Origin: Mycolicibacterium novocastrense
GTDB lineage: Bacteria > Actinomycetota > Actinomycetes > Mycobacteriales > Mycobacteriaceae
Length of the DNA stretch: 35,748 bases
NCBI RefSeq assembly: GCF_001570485.1
Contig: NZ_BCTA01000047.1
Span: 1-35,748, forward strand
Direction: 5' to 3'
Made by a program: the position numbers and the translations under genes. The notes beneath the pieces are model-generated. The model was not told the origin of the DNA. It was given only the letters and a program-made list of their open reading frames with translations, and did no database searches. Each line of letters starts with the position of its first letter. Positions within the stretch are counted from its first letter, which is position 1. This document shows, one piece after another, positions 15,507 to 22,528 of the stretch.

Positions 15507-16225
15507 CGTGGGTCCTTCAGATTGTCGAGGGCGTCCAGTAGCGCGGCGGTGGCCGGTTCGAGCAGATCCTGCGCGGCTCGCCGGGCCCGCGCCGGATCGC
15601 GTGCGGTGATCGCGTCGGCCAAGTCGCGGTAGGCGTGCGGTCTCCCAACCTCGGCGGCCATCACGGCTGCCAGCGCGGGCAGCGCCGGCTCGTACGTGGC
15701 CCGCAGCGTGTTGTACATCAACCGGAAGGCAATCGAGTCGGCGCCGTCGACAATGTGGTCCCAGAACGTCAGGGCGTGGCGTTGCTGCGCGACGGGATCG
15801 TCCTCGGCGGCCAGATCCCGCAACGTCTGATCGAGCGCTTCACCCAGTTCCGGACCGCTGCGTTCGGCGGCCAGTTCTGCAACCTTGGGGCCGTTGTGCA
15901 GCCGCGTCTCCAGGATGCTCCTGACGACCGACAAGTCGAGTTCGCCGGCCCGCATGAGCAGCCGCGGCAGGAGATCCAGACCCGCGTGACGCCGGAAGTC
16001 GCGCACGGTGGTCGCATCGCCCTGGCGCACCTCGACCAGACCCGCTGCGGTGAGTCGCTTGAGCGCCTCCCGCACCGCCGGTCGCGAGACGCCGAGGACC
16101 TCGGCCAGCCTGCGCTCGCTGGGCAGGGACTCGCCGGGTTGCATCTGCCCGCTGAGCACCTCGGACACGATCTGTTCGAACACGTCCTCGGGCACGGAGC
16201 GCCGATTAACCGGTTGCAGGGCCAT
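15503..16225 (-). CDS. GntR-family (FadR subfamily) transcriptional regulator
   Basis: 240-aa regulator. The N-terminal winged helix includes SLPSERRLAEVLGVSRPAVREALKRLTAAGLVEVRQGDATTV (about residues 33-74), the classic GntR DNA-binding pattern. The all-helical C-terminal half (FCD-like) would bind an effector, often an organic acid or acyl-CoA. It recalls the mycobacterial FadR homologue Rv0494, though I cannot confirm orthology. A palindrome TGGTCAGACCA sits 37 bp before its start, overlapping the likely promoter, which implies autoregulation. It is coupled to the downstream hydroxylase gene. Confidence 0.9.
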   Translation of the reverse strand: MALQPVNRRSVPEDVFEQIVSEVLSGQMQPGESLPSERRLAEVLGVSRPAVREALKRLTAAGLVEVRQGDATTVRDFRRHAGLDLLPRLLMRAGELDLSVVRSILETRLHNGPKVAELAAERSGPELGEALDQTLRDLAAEDDPVAQQRHALTFWDHIVDGADSIAFRLMYNTLRATYEPALPALAAVMAAEVGRPHAYRDLADAITARDPARARRAAQDLLEPATAALLDALDNLKDPR

Positions 16226-16261
16226 GCGGCCACCCTGCCACCAAACAGGACAGAGGTCAAG

Positions 16262-16272
16262 TGGTCAGACCA
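16262..16272. promoter_or_regulatory. Probable GntR/FadR operator (TGGTCAGACCA)
   Basis: A perfect 11-bp palindrome matching the TGGTnnnACCA half-sites known for FadR-subfamily regulators. On the minus strand it directly precedes a TTGACC -35-like hexamer, and lies between the regulator start and the stop of the NTF2-like gene. Confidence 0.65.
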
Positions 16273-16277
16273 GTGGA

Positions 16278-16649
16278 TCAGGCTCCGGCCAACCGCGCCT
16301 TCATCGTCTCGGCCAGGCTCAGCGTCGCCGACAACGGGCGCACCATCACGGTGAGCTCGCTGATGGCACCGTTCTCATCGGTGCGGATGAAGTCGCAGCC
16401 TTCGATGTCCTTGTCGCCGACCCTCGCCTGGAACACCAGCGCATGGTCGCGAGCGTCGGCCGCCCCGATCTCACGGACGTATCGGAAGTCTTCGAAGACT
16501 TCCATCACCGCCGCGAGGATCGTTCGCAGCGCATCGCGTCCTTCGTACGGCGTGAAGACGACGGGGCTGCGGAACACGATGTCGTCGCGGCACAGCGCGA
16601 TGACCGCATCGAGATCCCCGGCCTCGACCGCTTGACGAAACTCATGCAC
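16278..16649 (-). CDS. NTF2-like (SnoaL/SgcJ-type) protein
   Basis: 123-aa protein with the NTF2-fold pattern: FRQAVEAGDLDAVIALCRDDIVFRSPVVFTPYEGRDALRTILAAVMEVFEDF, then strands VFQARVGDKDIEGCDFIRTDENGAISELTVMVRP. In the family this shape gives a small open barrel used for isomerisation, hydrolysis or simple ligand binding. GTG 16649 is the start, with GAGGG about 10 nt upstream. It follows the LpqH-like lipoprotein gene by 11 bp, suggesting one operon. No catalytic assignment is possible. Confidence 0.82.
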   Translation of the reverse strand: MHEFRQAVEAGDLDAVIALCRDDIVFRSPVVFTPYEGRDALRTILAAVMEVFEDFRYVREIGAADARDHALVFQARVGDKDIEGCDFIRTDENGAISELTVMVRPLSATLSLAETMKARLAGA

Positions 16650-16660
16650 GAGCGGGGCCC

Positions 16661-17080
16661 TCAGCAGTTTGCTTCGATGCGGAAGGTGGCCGTCACCGCA
16701 TTACTCGGGTTGTCGGTGAACGAACCGTCCGCCGAGCCGGTGATGGTGAACCTGCCGCCGTCCCCTTCGACCTCGGCCTCGCCGATGTTCCCCTGCCAGA
16801 AGTTGCCGGTGAAGCCGCCGAAGTCGTGGAAACTGACCGATTCCACGGTGACCTTGTCGCCGGTGCCGAGGCTGGCCGTGAAGCCCTTGTTCTCGTCGGG
16901 GGTCTCGATCGTCCACAGCCACCCGGACTGCGTGCACGACACCGCGTGCGGTCCGCCGGTGCTCTCGCCGTTGATGGTTACCTTCGCGGTCGTCCCACCG
17001 AGTGCCGCAGGCGGCGTGGAGCAGCCCGCGACCCCGGCACCGAGGATGACCGCGGCCGCCGCAACGAGTCGGATGTCCAT
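16661..17080 (-). CDS. LpqH-family (19-kDa antigen-like) lipoprotein
   Basis: 139-aa secreted lipoprotein. The lipobox GVAGC places the acylated cysteine at residue 20 after a hydrophobic signal. The mature part resembles LpqH: KVTINGES near its start, a Cys pair (VSCTQSG and the C-terminal EANC), and GRFTITGSADG near the end. LpqH-type proteins are surface lipoproteins and TLR2 ligands in pathogens; a physiological role is not settled. ATG 17080 is preferred; TAGAGT (17089-17094, complement) 8 nt upstream suggests a leaderless transcript. The NTF2-like gene follows it. Confidence 0.85.
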   Translation of the reverse strand: MDIRLVAAAAVILGAGVAGCSTPPAALGGTTAKVTINGESTGGPHAVSCTQSGWLWTIETPDENKGFTASLGTGDKVTVESVSFHDFGGFTGNFWQGNIGEAEVEGDGGRFTITGSADGSFTDNPSNAVTATFRIEANC

Positions 17081-17130
17081 GACGCCAGACTCTATTGGTG
17101 TTCGCGGCCGCATATACGCGGTTCGAGCGA

Positions 17131-17775
17131 CTACCGATCCGGCGTGTTCCGGCGATCGGCGGCCGGGACACCCGTGTACTCCACATTGGGTGGCACCGAC
17201 AGCGCGATGCCGATCCGATTGGTCGCGCCGATGAATGCAGCGATCGAGATGCCCTCCAGGATCTGATGATCGTCCAACCCCAGCGCACGCAGCCGGTCGA
17301 TGTCGCCGTCTCGGATCGACTGCGGGTGGTTGTTGACCAGCACGGCGATATCGGCCAGGGCCCGTTCACGGTCGGTCAACTCGGCCACCTGGTGGTGGTC
17401 GATGGCCACGCGCTGGCCGAACGACCAATCGCCGGCGACCTTGCCGAGCTTGTTGGCGTGGTTGGTATGGCAGTAGGCGCAGCGGTTCTCGCCGGATACG
17501 ACGGTGGCGATGACCTCTCGCTCACGCGCGCTCAGACCGCCGCGCCCATCGGCACCCAACAGTGGCAGCAGGTAGCCGTTGAGCCGTTCCAGGTCTTGCT
17601 CATTGAGGGAGAGCGCCCGGAACCAGTTCGACGTCAGTCCCTCGTCGCGCTGCTGTTTGGCGAAGAAGCCGCGCACCGCGGTGGTCTGCAGCTCGTCGAG
17701 TTCTGGCACCCGCAGCCGCGAGATGCGGCTGGGTGCGGAGGAGGCGATGGTGGGCGCGTCGGCGGTCGTGGTCAT
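17131..17775 (-). CDS. AhpD/CMD-like peroxidase-related protein
   Basis: 214-aa protein of the carboxymuconolactone decarboxylase/AhpD group, peroxidase-related subfamily. The motif ENRCAYCHTNHA (Glu96, Cys99, Cys102, His106) is the ExxxCxxCxxxH redox centre; flanking LSAREREVIATVVSG and ELTDRERALADIAVLV are typical helices. It should reduce peroxides or alkyl hydroperoxides using a thiol partner. ATG 17775 is chosen over the upstream start at 17859 because the added residues are Arg/Cys-rich and would overlap the regulator gene. It lies downstream of the XRE-type regulator on the same strand. Confidence 0.87.
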   Translation of the reverse strand: MTTTADAPTIASSAPSRISRLRVPELDELQTTAVRGFFAKQQRDEGLTSNWFRALSLNEQDLERLNGYLLPLLGADGRGGLSAREREVIATVVSGENRCAYCHTNHANKLGKVAGDWSFGQRVAIDHHQVAELTDRERALADIAVLVNNHPQSIRDGDIDRLRALGLDDHQILEGISIAAFIGATNRIGIALSVPPNVEYTGVPAADRRNTPDR

Positions 17776-17855
17776 ACACCGACAATGCGGCGATCGCCGT
17801 CTGCGAACCAGGATTATGTGAGCGCAGAACAGAACTCTTGCGGACGGCTCCGCTC

Positions 17856-18632
17856 TCACCGCAAGGCGGCGGCGGTAGCCTCGTCGGCTGGAAGGAACGC
17901 CTCGATCGAGAGCTCGGTGGCGGTGAGGTCGAGCGCTGTGCCGAACGTCGTCACCGTGGACAGAAAGGTCAGCAGGCGCCCGTCCGGTGTGGAGAGCTCC
18001 AGCGGTACCGCGACGCTGCCCAGATCCGATGTCCCGTCGGAACCGCCGGGGTAGGAATCGATTTCGGCCAACAGCGACGACAGTTCATCAGAACCGCTGA
18101 CCGCGACCTCGCGCCGAAGTCGTTCGATGAGGTGATGACGCCACTGCGCGAGGTTTCTGATCCTCGGCGCCAAGCCATCGGGATGCAGGGCGATGCGCAG
18201 CGCGTTCGGTGCTTGGAGCAGTTCCGGCGCGACACCGTCCATCAACACGCCGGCACCGGCGTTGGCCCGCACGATCTGCCATCGGCGGTCCACCACGACG
18301 CACGGAAACGGGTTGTAGGCCAGCAGGACTCGATCGATACCGTCCCGAACCGCCGCCATGTCCGGATCATCAAGAGACCGCTCGGAGTACATCGGGGCCA
18401 AACCCGCCGCCATCAGCAGCTGGTTCTGCTCACGACGCGGAACGTCGAGGACCTCCGCCAGTCGCAGCACCATCGCCCGGCTCGGCGTGGATCGTCCGGT
18501 CTCGATGAAGCTGACGTGCCGGGAGGACACGTCGGCGGCGAGGGCGAGATCGAGTTGGCTGAGCCGCCGGCGCCCGCGCCATTGTTTCAACAAGGCGCCG
18601 AACGTCTGCGTGTGTACAGCCGCAATGGTCAT
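17856..18632 (-). CDS. XRE-family regulator with MmyB-like ligand-binding domain
   Basis: 258-aa regulator. Residues 10-66 are a Cro/C1-type helix-turn-helix (LKQWRGRRRLSQLDLALAADVSSRHVSFIETGRSTPS). From about 95 onward the PAS-like MmyB/MLTR domain appears (LLAYNPFPCVVVDRRWQIVRAN ... LAPRIRNLAQW), known in related proteins to bind fatty acids. It is followed on the same strand by the AhpD-like gene and is divergent from a small membrane protein. Clustered TACCT/AGGTA repeats lie in the divergent promoter gap and are the probable operator. Confidence 0.9.
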   Translation of the reverse strand: MTIAAVHTQTFGALLKQWRGRRRLSQLDLALAADVSSRHVSFIETGRSTPSRAMVLRLAEVLDVPRREQNQLLMAAGLAPMYSERSLDDPDMAAVRDGIDRVLLAYNPFPCVVVDRRWQIVRANAGAGVLMDGVAPELLQAPNALRIALHPDGLAPRIRNLAQWRHHLIERLRREVAVSGSDELSSLLAEIDSYPGGSDGTSDLGSVAVPLELSTPDGRLLTFLSTVTTFGTALDLTATELSIEAFLPADEATAAALR

Positions 18633-18669
18633 GGTTGCCAGTGTGACCGGCTGCCTGCGTCTCGACCAC

Positions 18670-18698
18670 TACCTGGCAGGTAATTGCGCCGGTTACCT
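18670..18698. promoter_or_regulatory. Probable operator with overlapping inverted repeats
   Basis: TACCTGGCAGGTA (18670-18682) is a perfect 13-bp palindrome. Its right arm AGGTAA (18678-18683) also pairs with TTACCT (18693-18698) across 9 bp. The three-arm array sits between the divergent XRE regulator and small membrane protein genes. Confidence 0.55.
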
Positions 18699-18741
18699 CA
18701 TGAGGGCAGCGTTATCGGTGTCATCGGACGAAGGAGGCCTT

Positions 18742-19029
18742 ATGGGTGCACTGCCCGCGACGACGCCGATCCCGCGGTGGCTGCGCTTCGTGCTGATCAA
18801 CGACCGCGCAGGGTCCGCGTGGTACATCGGTGCCGGCTTCTTCTTCGCGCCCGTGCTGGCGGCGCTGTCGCCGTGGCCGGTCGTCACCACCGTGCTGTGG
18901 ACCCTCATCGGCCTTTTCGGATTGTGGCTTGGCCTGCTCGGCATCGCGATGGCGACCGGTCTGGCCATGGTGCTGAAGTCGAATACCGAGATACCGGAGG
19001 ACTACTGGCGCTCGATCATCGACTACTGA
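18742..19029 (+). CDS. Small two-helix membrane protein, hypothetical
   Basis: 95-aa protein starting at ATG 18742 behind a strong ribosome site (AAGGAGG, 5-nt spacer). After PIPRWLRFVLINDRAGS, two hydrophobic helices follow (WYIGAGFFFAPVLAAL and a longer one ending AMATGLAMVL), and the C terminus is polar (EIPEDYWRSIIDY). No known domain is evident. It diverges from the XRE regulator across the operator-like repeat, so it may be that regulator's target. Confidence 0.8.
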   Translation: MGALPATTPIPRWLRFVLINDRAGSAWYIGAGFFFAPVLAALSPWPVVTTVLWTLIGLFGLWLGLLGIAMATGLAMVLKSNTEIPEDYWRSIIDY

Positions 19030-19266
19030 GACGCAGTGGGAGACCCGGACGGGACAGACCGTAGGTACGGCTTGCCCCCGATGGACAACTCACGGTCCGG
19101 TCTTGCGAACAAGACCCGGCTTGGTAGTCGATCCCGTCCGGGCGGAACCATGGCACCCGTCTCTTTCAGGTGCCGACGTGAAGGTATCGGTGCCCGGCCG
19201 GCCGGCGCGTCCGCCGATCGGACACTTCCGCGGTGGAGAGGCGGGTCCACCGATCGGGGGAACACG
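19030..19266. ncRNA. Candidate structured RNA (or complex bidirectional terminator)
   Basis: 237 bp between convergent genes, unusually dense in complementary arms. An outer helix of 11 perfect pairs joins CCCGGACGGGA (19044-19054) to TCCCGTCCGGG (19132-19142). Inside are CCGT-AGGT-ACGG (19059-19070) and GGTCTTG-CGAA-CAAGACC (19099-19116). Beyond it come GGCACC/GGTGCC (19152-19174) and GGTGGA/TCCACC (19232-19251), the latter bracketed by two copies of CCGATCGG (19214-19221, 19250-19257). GGGA (19051-19054) could pair instead with CCCC near 19075-19078, giving two exclusive folds. No ORF here has credible coding character. The rightmost hairpin could simply end the P450 transcript. I recognise no known RNA family. 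Confidence 0.4.
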
Positions 19267-20556
19267 TCAGGGCGCAGGCTCGCTGCGGGCACCGACCGGA
19301 GCCCGCCCACTGACGGCCGGGTCGGCGCCGACATAGTCGACCTGCCAATGCTTGATGCCGTTGAGCCAGCCGGACCGGAGGCGTTCGGGTGGGCCCAGCG
19401 GCCGCAGATTCGGCATCTCGTCGGCGATCGCGTTGAAGATGAGGTCGATCGTCATCCGGGCCAGGTTCGCACCGATGCAGTAGTGCGCACCCGTGCCGCC
19501 GAATCCGACGTGCGGGTTGGGATCTCGCAGGATGTCGAAGGTATAGGGGTCGTCGAAGACCTCTTCGTCGAAATTGGCCGACCGGTAGAACATGACGACC
19601 CGGTCGCCCTTCTTGATCTTCACGCCCGACAGTTCTGTGTCCTCGAGCGCGGTGCGCTGGAACGACGTCACGGGGGTGGCCCAGCGGACGATCTCGTCGG
19701 CGGCGGTGACGGGCCGTTCCCGCTTGAAAAGTTCCCACTGCTCGGGGAATTCGGTGAACGCCATCATGCCCTGGGTGATCGAGTTGCGCGTGGTCTCGTT
19801 GCCCGCCACCGCCAGCAGGATGACGAAGAAGCCGAACTCGTCGTCGGTGAGTTTGTGTCCCTCGACGTCGGCCTGCACGAGCTTGGTGACCAGATCCTCG
19901 CCCGGGTTCTTGCTGCGCTCGGCGGCCATCTGCATGCCGTACATGATCAGCTCGACCGACGCGGCGGTCGGGTCGTTGCGGGTGTACTCGGGATCCTGAT
20001 CGCCCACCATCTGATTCGACCAGTGGAACAGCTTCATCCGGTCTTCCTGCGGCACACCCATCAGTCCCGCGATCGCTTGCAGTGGAAGCTCGCACGAGAC
20101 CTGCTCGACGAAATCCCCGGAACCCTCGGCAGCGGCCGCCTTGACGATCTTGGCCGCCCGCTCGCGCAGTTCGGCGCGCAGTGATTCGATCGCGCGCGGG
20201 GTGAACGCACGCGACACGATCTTGCGGAGATGCGTATGGTGCGGGGCGTCCTGATTGAGCAGGACCACCTTGCCGCCCTCGAGCGATTCGGGATCGGCCT
20301 CGTCGCGATAGCGCGGCAGCGCGGTCTTCTGGTTACTGGAGAAGATGTCGCTGCGTCGCGAAATCTCCTTGACGTCCTTGTGCTTGGTGACCACCCAGAA
20401 ACCGTTGTCACCGAACGCAAGGTTCCCTTTGGTCTGTTCGTTCCACCAGATGGGCGCCACCTTGCGAAGCTCGGCGAGTTCGTCCACCGGCAGGCGTTCG
20501 GCGTAGATGTCTGGATCGGTGAAATCGAATCCGGGCGGAAGGTTCGGAGTCGGCAT
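19267..20556 (-). CDS. cyp125: Cytochrome P450, CYP125 type (steroid C26/C27 monooxygenase)
   Basis: 429-aa P450 closely resembling CYP125, which oxidises the terminal methyl of the cholesterol side chain. Diagnostic stretches are PNLPPGFDFTDPDIYAERLP at the start, VEQVSCELPLQAIAGLMGVP, LFHWSNQM, I-helix AVAGNETTRNSITQGMM, RSANFDEEVF, the heme loop GFGGTGAHYCIGANLARM (Cys360) and the ending RSGWLNGIKHWQVDY. The extra C-terminal tail (VSGRAPVGARSEPAP) is unusual. ATG 20556 has GAGGG 8-9 nt upstream. A KstR-like box lies about 105 bp upstream. It stands apart from the ketosteroid genes that usually flank cyp125, so it may be a second copy. Confidence 0.92.
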   Translation of the reverse strand: MPTPNLPPGFDFTDPDIYAERLPVDELAELRKVAPIWWNEQTKGNLAFGDNGFWVVTKHKDVKEISRRSDIFSSNQKTALPRYRDEADPESLEGGKVVLLNQDAPHHTHLRKIVSRAFTPRAIESLRAELRERAAKIVKAAAAEGSGDFVEQVSCELPLQAIAGLMGVPQEDRMKLFHWSNQMVGDQDPEYTRNDPTAASVELIMYGMQMAAERSKNPGEDLVTKLVQADVEGHKLTDDEFGFFVILLAVAGNETTRNSITQGMMAFTEFPEQWELFKRERPVTAADEIVRWATPVTSFQRTALEDTELSGVKIKKGDRVVMFYRSANFDEEVFDDPYTFDILRDPNPHVGFGGTGAHYCIGANLARMTIDLIFNAIADEMPNLRPLGPPERLRSGWLNGIKHWQVDYVGADPAVSGRAPVGARSEPAP

Positions 20557-20659
20557 GGCTGCATCCCTCGATGACGTCGTCTAGTGCCCTCACCGCATTG
20601 CTACACCACAGTTGGGCGCGGGTGAGGCGGGATCGGGAAAGTCCAACGAAAAGGGGAAG

Positions 20660-20673
20660 TGGAACGTGTTCTC
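20660..20673. promoter_or_regulatory. Putative KstR box upstream of cyp125
   Basis: TGGAACGTGTTCTC contains AAC-GT-GTT and matches the KstR consensus TnnAACnnGTTnnA at all but the last fixed base. KstR represses cholesterol-degradation genes, including cyp125, until a steroid CoA thioester binds it. The box also lies upstream of the divergent Pro-rich gene. Confidence 0.7.
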
Positions 20674-20807
20674 TGCGGCGCGGTAATTGACCTCTTCGTC
20701 ACGGCGAGCACTCCTGTAACAATTCTGCGACACTGTTCGAACCAAAAGTGAGCTGCGGAAGGGCCGGTCCTCCGGTCTTCGAGCGGTAACCCGGAAAGGG
20801 GGCAGCG

Positions 20808-21380
20808 GTGAGGATCGTCATCAACCCGAAGAAGCTTTCGCTGCTGGGCGCGGGATTGGCAGCGGCAATCATGGCCGCCGCGCCGCAGACCCTCGCTGAA
20901 CCTGCCGCGCCGGTTCCTCCGCCACCGCCCCCCGCGCCGGCCGACAGCGCAGCGGTTCTCGAAGCCGCCGCACCGGCGCCCGCTGCACCGCCGGCAGCCG
21001 ATCCGTTGGCCTTCCTGCGCCCGGCACCCGCTGCGCCACCGCCCGCACCCGAGCCACCCGCTGCCGCCGAGGCGCCGGCCACCCCGCCCGAACCCGTGCC
21101 GCACCTCGCGAGCCCGGAGACGCTGGCGCCGGGGACCAAACTGGATCCGACCGGGCGCGGAAACGAGAGTCCGAACGTCAGCTATCTGAAGGACCTGTGG
21201 TACGCCGTCCAGAGGCATGAGATCAGCGGGAAGGAAGCGTTGATCATGGGCTTGGCCCAGCGCGGCATGAACACCCCGATTCCCGACCAGAACCCCGGCC
21301 CCAACGTTCCGATCGCACCGGTGCCGCCCGCGCCCGCGGCACCGCCCCCGCCGCTTGCACCTGTTCCGCCGGCGCCCTAG
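20808..21380 (+). CDS. Exported Pro/Ala-rich protein, hypothetical
   Basis: 190-aa protein with an N-terminal signal peptide (basic MRIVINPKK, then hydrophobic LSLLGAGLAAAIMAAAPQTLA). A Pro/Ala-rich stretch to about residue 100 follows, then a better conserved-looking core (LAPGTKLDPTGRGNESPNVSYLKDLWYAVQRHEISGKEALIMGLAQRG) and a second Pro-rich tail. Secretion to the cell wall or outside is likely. GTG 20808 has AAAGGGGG upstream. It shares CTAG with the stop of the convergent gene. Function unknown; the Pro-rich design resembles other mycobacterial wall-associated proteins. Confidence 0.78.
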   Translation: MRIVINPKKLSLLGAGLAAAIMAAAPQTLAEPAAPVPPPPPPAPADSAAVLEAAAPAPAAPPAADPLAFLRPAPAAPPPAPEPPAAAEAPATPPEPVPHLASPETLAPGTKLDPTGRGNESPNVSYLKDLWYAVQRHEISGKEALIMGLAQRGMNTPIPDQNPGPNVPIAPVPPAPAAPPPPLAPVPPAP

Positions 21381-21856
21381 CGGCGGGCTCGCTCCAGAAG
21401 CGACCGGACCGTTTGCACGTGCGATGTCTCGATCGTCGCCCATAGGGCGCGGACGAACGCATTGTCCTGACGGGCCAAGGTCGCGAACAGCAATCTGCCG
21501 TTCTCTCGACGCAGGATCAGTTCTGCCGGCATCCCGATCCGTGAGTTCGTCCCGACCATCACGAAACCGGCGTCCCGGTCGCGAATCGTCCACCCGAGGA
21601 TCGCGCCGGCCGAACCCGGCGTTCGCAGCTTGAGCCCGATCGCCGACCAAGCCGACAGCAGCCGGATCCGGGTGTGCAACGGCGCCCCCTCCAATATCAG
21701 TCGCATCCACGCCTCGGCACTGCGCTCGAGCGGATGATCGATGGTGACCTCGAAGCTGTCCGCGTAGTCGATGCGCCCGAGTGTGCTCGCGCTGAGCAGC
21801 GCTTCCGGGGGCGGGACCTGCTGAACGTGACGATTCAAGGCGTGGGTTCTGGTCAT
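21377..21856 (-). CDS. Hypothetical protein coupled to the DUF2867 gene
   Basis: 159-aa soluble protein, not recognised with certainty. ALLSASTLGRIDYADSFEVTID, AEAWMRLILEGAPLHTRIRLL and ILGWTIRDRDAGFVMVG alternate helices and strands as in SRPBCC-like or DUF2867-type folds, but no catalytic motif stands out. ATG 21856 overlaps the TGA of the upstream DUF2867 gene (ATGA), so translation is coupled and the two proteins probably act together. Its stop overlaps that of the convergent Pro-rich gene by four bases. An upstream start at 21901 is less likely because it would extend well into the neighbour. Confidence 0.75.
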   Translation of the reverse strand: MTRTHALNRHVQQVPPPEALLSASTLGRIDYADSFEVTIDHPLERSAEAWMRLILEGAPLHTRIRLLSAWSAIGLKLRTPGSAGAILGWTIRDRDAGFVMVGTNSRIGMPAELILRRENGRLLFATLARQDNAFVRALWATIETSHVQTVRSLLERARR

Positions 21857-22470
21857 GGCTGCCTGCTTTCGTGTCGTGTCGCCCCCGGCCTGCTGCGCCA
21901 CAGTCGACCGATGTCGCGCAGCATCAGCGGGTAGACGACGAGGTGGCGGAAGGGAGCGATCGCGCGTAGATACATCCGGCCGATCGCACCGTTGGGCCGG
22001 ACCAGCACCGCCATCTGTCCGCGATGCGCACCCGTGGCGTCGGCGACCCAGCCGACGTGCAACACCCCGTGCACGGTCCGATTGGCGATCTCCATCGCGA
22101 ACTCGTCGTCGGTGCGGTACAGGGGTTGAAAATGGGCATCGTCTACTGCGAGTCGTGTTGCACTGGAGCGTAATTCAGGACTGAGGCGGTCTCGCAAGGT
22201 GTGGACGCGCGCACCCAAACCCGCCTCCGCCGTGTCGAGCGCGAACAACCTTCCCAGCGCCCACCGGGCGGCGAACAGGGCGCGCACGACGGGTGAGGTC
22301 CGGGCGGCATCGAATGTGCACCAAAGCTTCACGAGTTCATCGAACTCGTCGCGCCGTCCCGGCGTCGGCAGCGCCCAGACATCGAGCACCTCGAAGTCGG
22401 CGGCGATGTCATGGATCCGCCAGGGCCGGACGACATGCTCGCCGATGTCGAGTCGCTCTCCGCCAAACAT
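21853..22470 (-). CDS. DUF2867-family protein
   Basis: 205-aa protein of the DUF2867 family. Recognisable blocks are DFEVLDVWALPTPGRRDEF, ALFAARWALGRLF, HTLRDRLSPELR, TDDEFAMEIANRTVHGVLHVGWV and GQMAVLVRPNGAIGRMYLRAIAPFRHLVVYPLMLRDIGRLW. The family is widespread in actinobacteria but has no established function. ATG 22470 lacks a ribosome site; TACAGT 5 nt upstream suggests a leaderless mRNA. The TetR-type palindrome overlaps this promoter and the start codon, so the neighbouring TetR regulator almost certainly controls this gene pair. Confidence 0.85.
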   Translation of the reverse strand: MFGGERLDIGEHVVRPWRIHDIAADFEVLDVWALPTPGRRDEFDELVKLWCTFDAARTSPVVRALFAARWALGRLFALDTAEAGLGARVHTLRDRLSPELRSSATRLAVDDAHFQPLYRTDDEFAMEIANRTVHGVLHVGWVADATGAHRGQMAVLVRPNGAIGRMYLRAIAPFRHLVVYPLMLRDIGRLWRSRPGATRHESRQP

Positions 22471-22483
22471 ACATTACTGTATG
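22468..22483. promoter_or_regulatory. Probable TetR operator overlapping both promoters
   Basis: CATACATTACTGTATG has perfect 6-bp arms. It contains the leftward -10 TACAGT (complement of 22476-22481) and a rightward -10 TACTGT (22475-22480), and its left end is the DUF2867 start codon. Binding would block both divergent transcripts. Confidence 0.75.
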
Positions 22484-22528
22484 CTTGAATCTGTGACGCC
22501 GTCAATGCCTTAACGCAGGAGGTCGCCG

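Noticed and set aside
19044..19142. tRNA or known riboswitch
   Set aside because: No T-loop or D-loop consensus and no match to the TPP, cobalamin, SAM, c-di-AMP or guanidine consensus sequences I remember; kept only as an unassigned structure.
19036..20184. 382-codon open frame covering the structured gap
   Set aside because: Shadow of CYP125 extended into the gap; start lacks a ribosome site and the protein has no domain.
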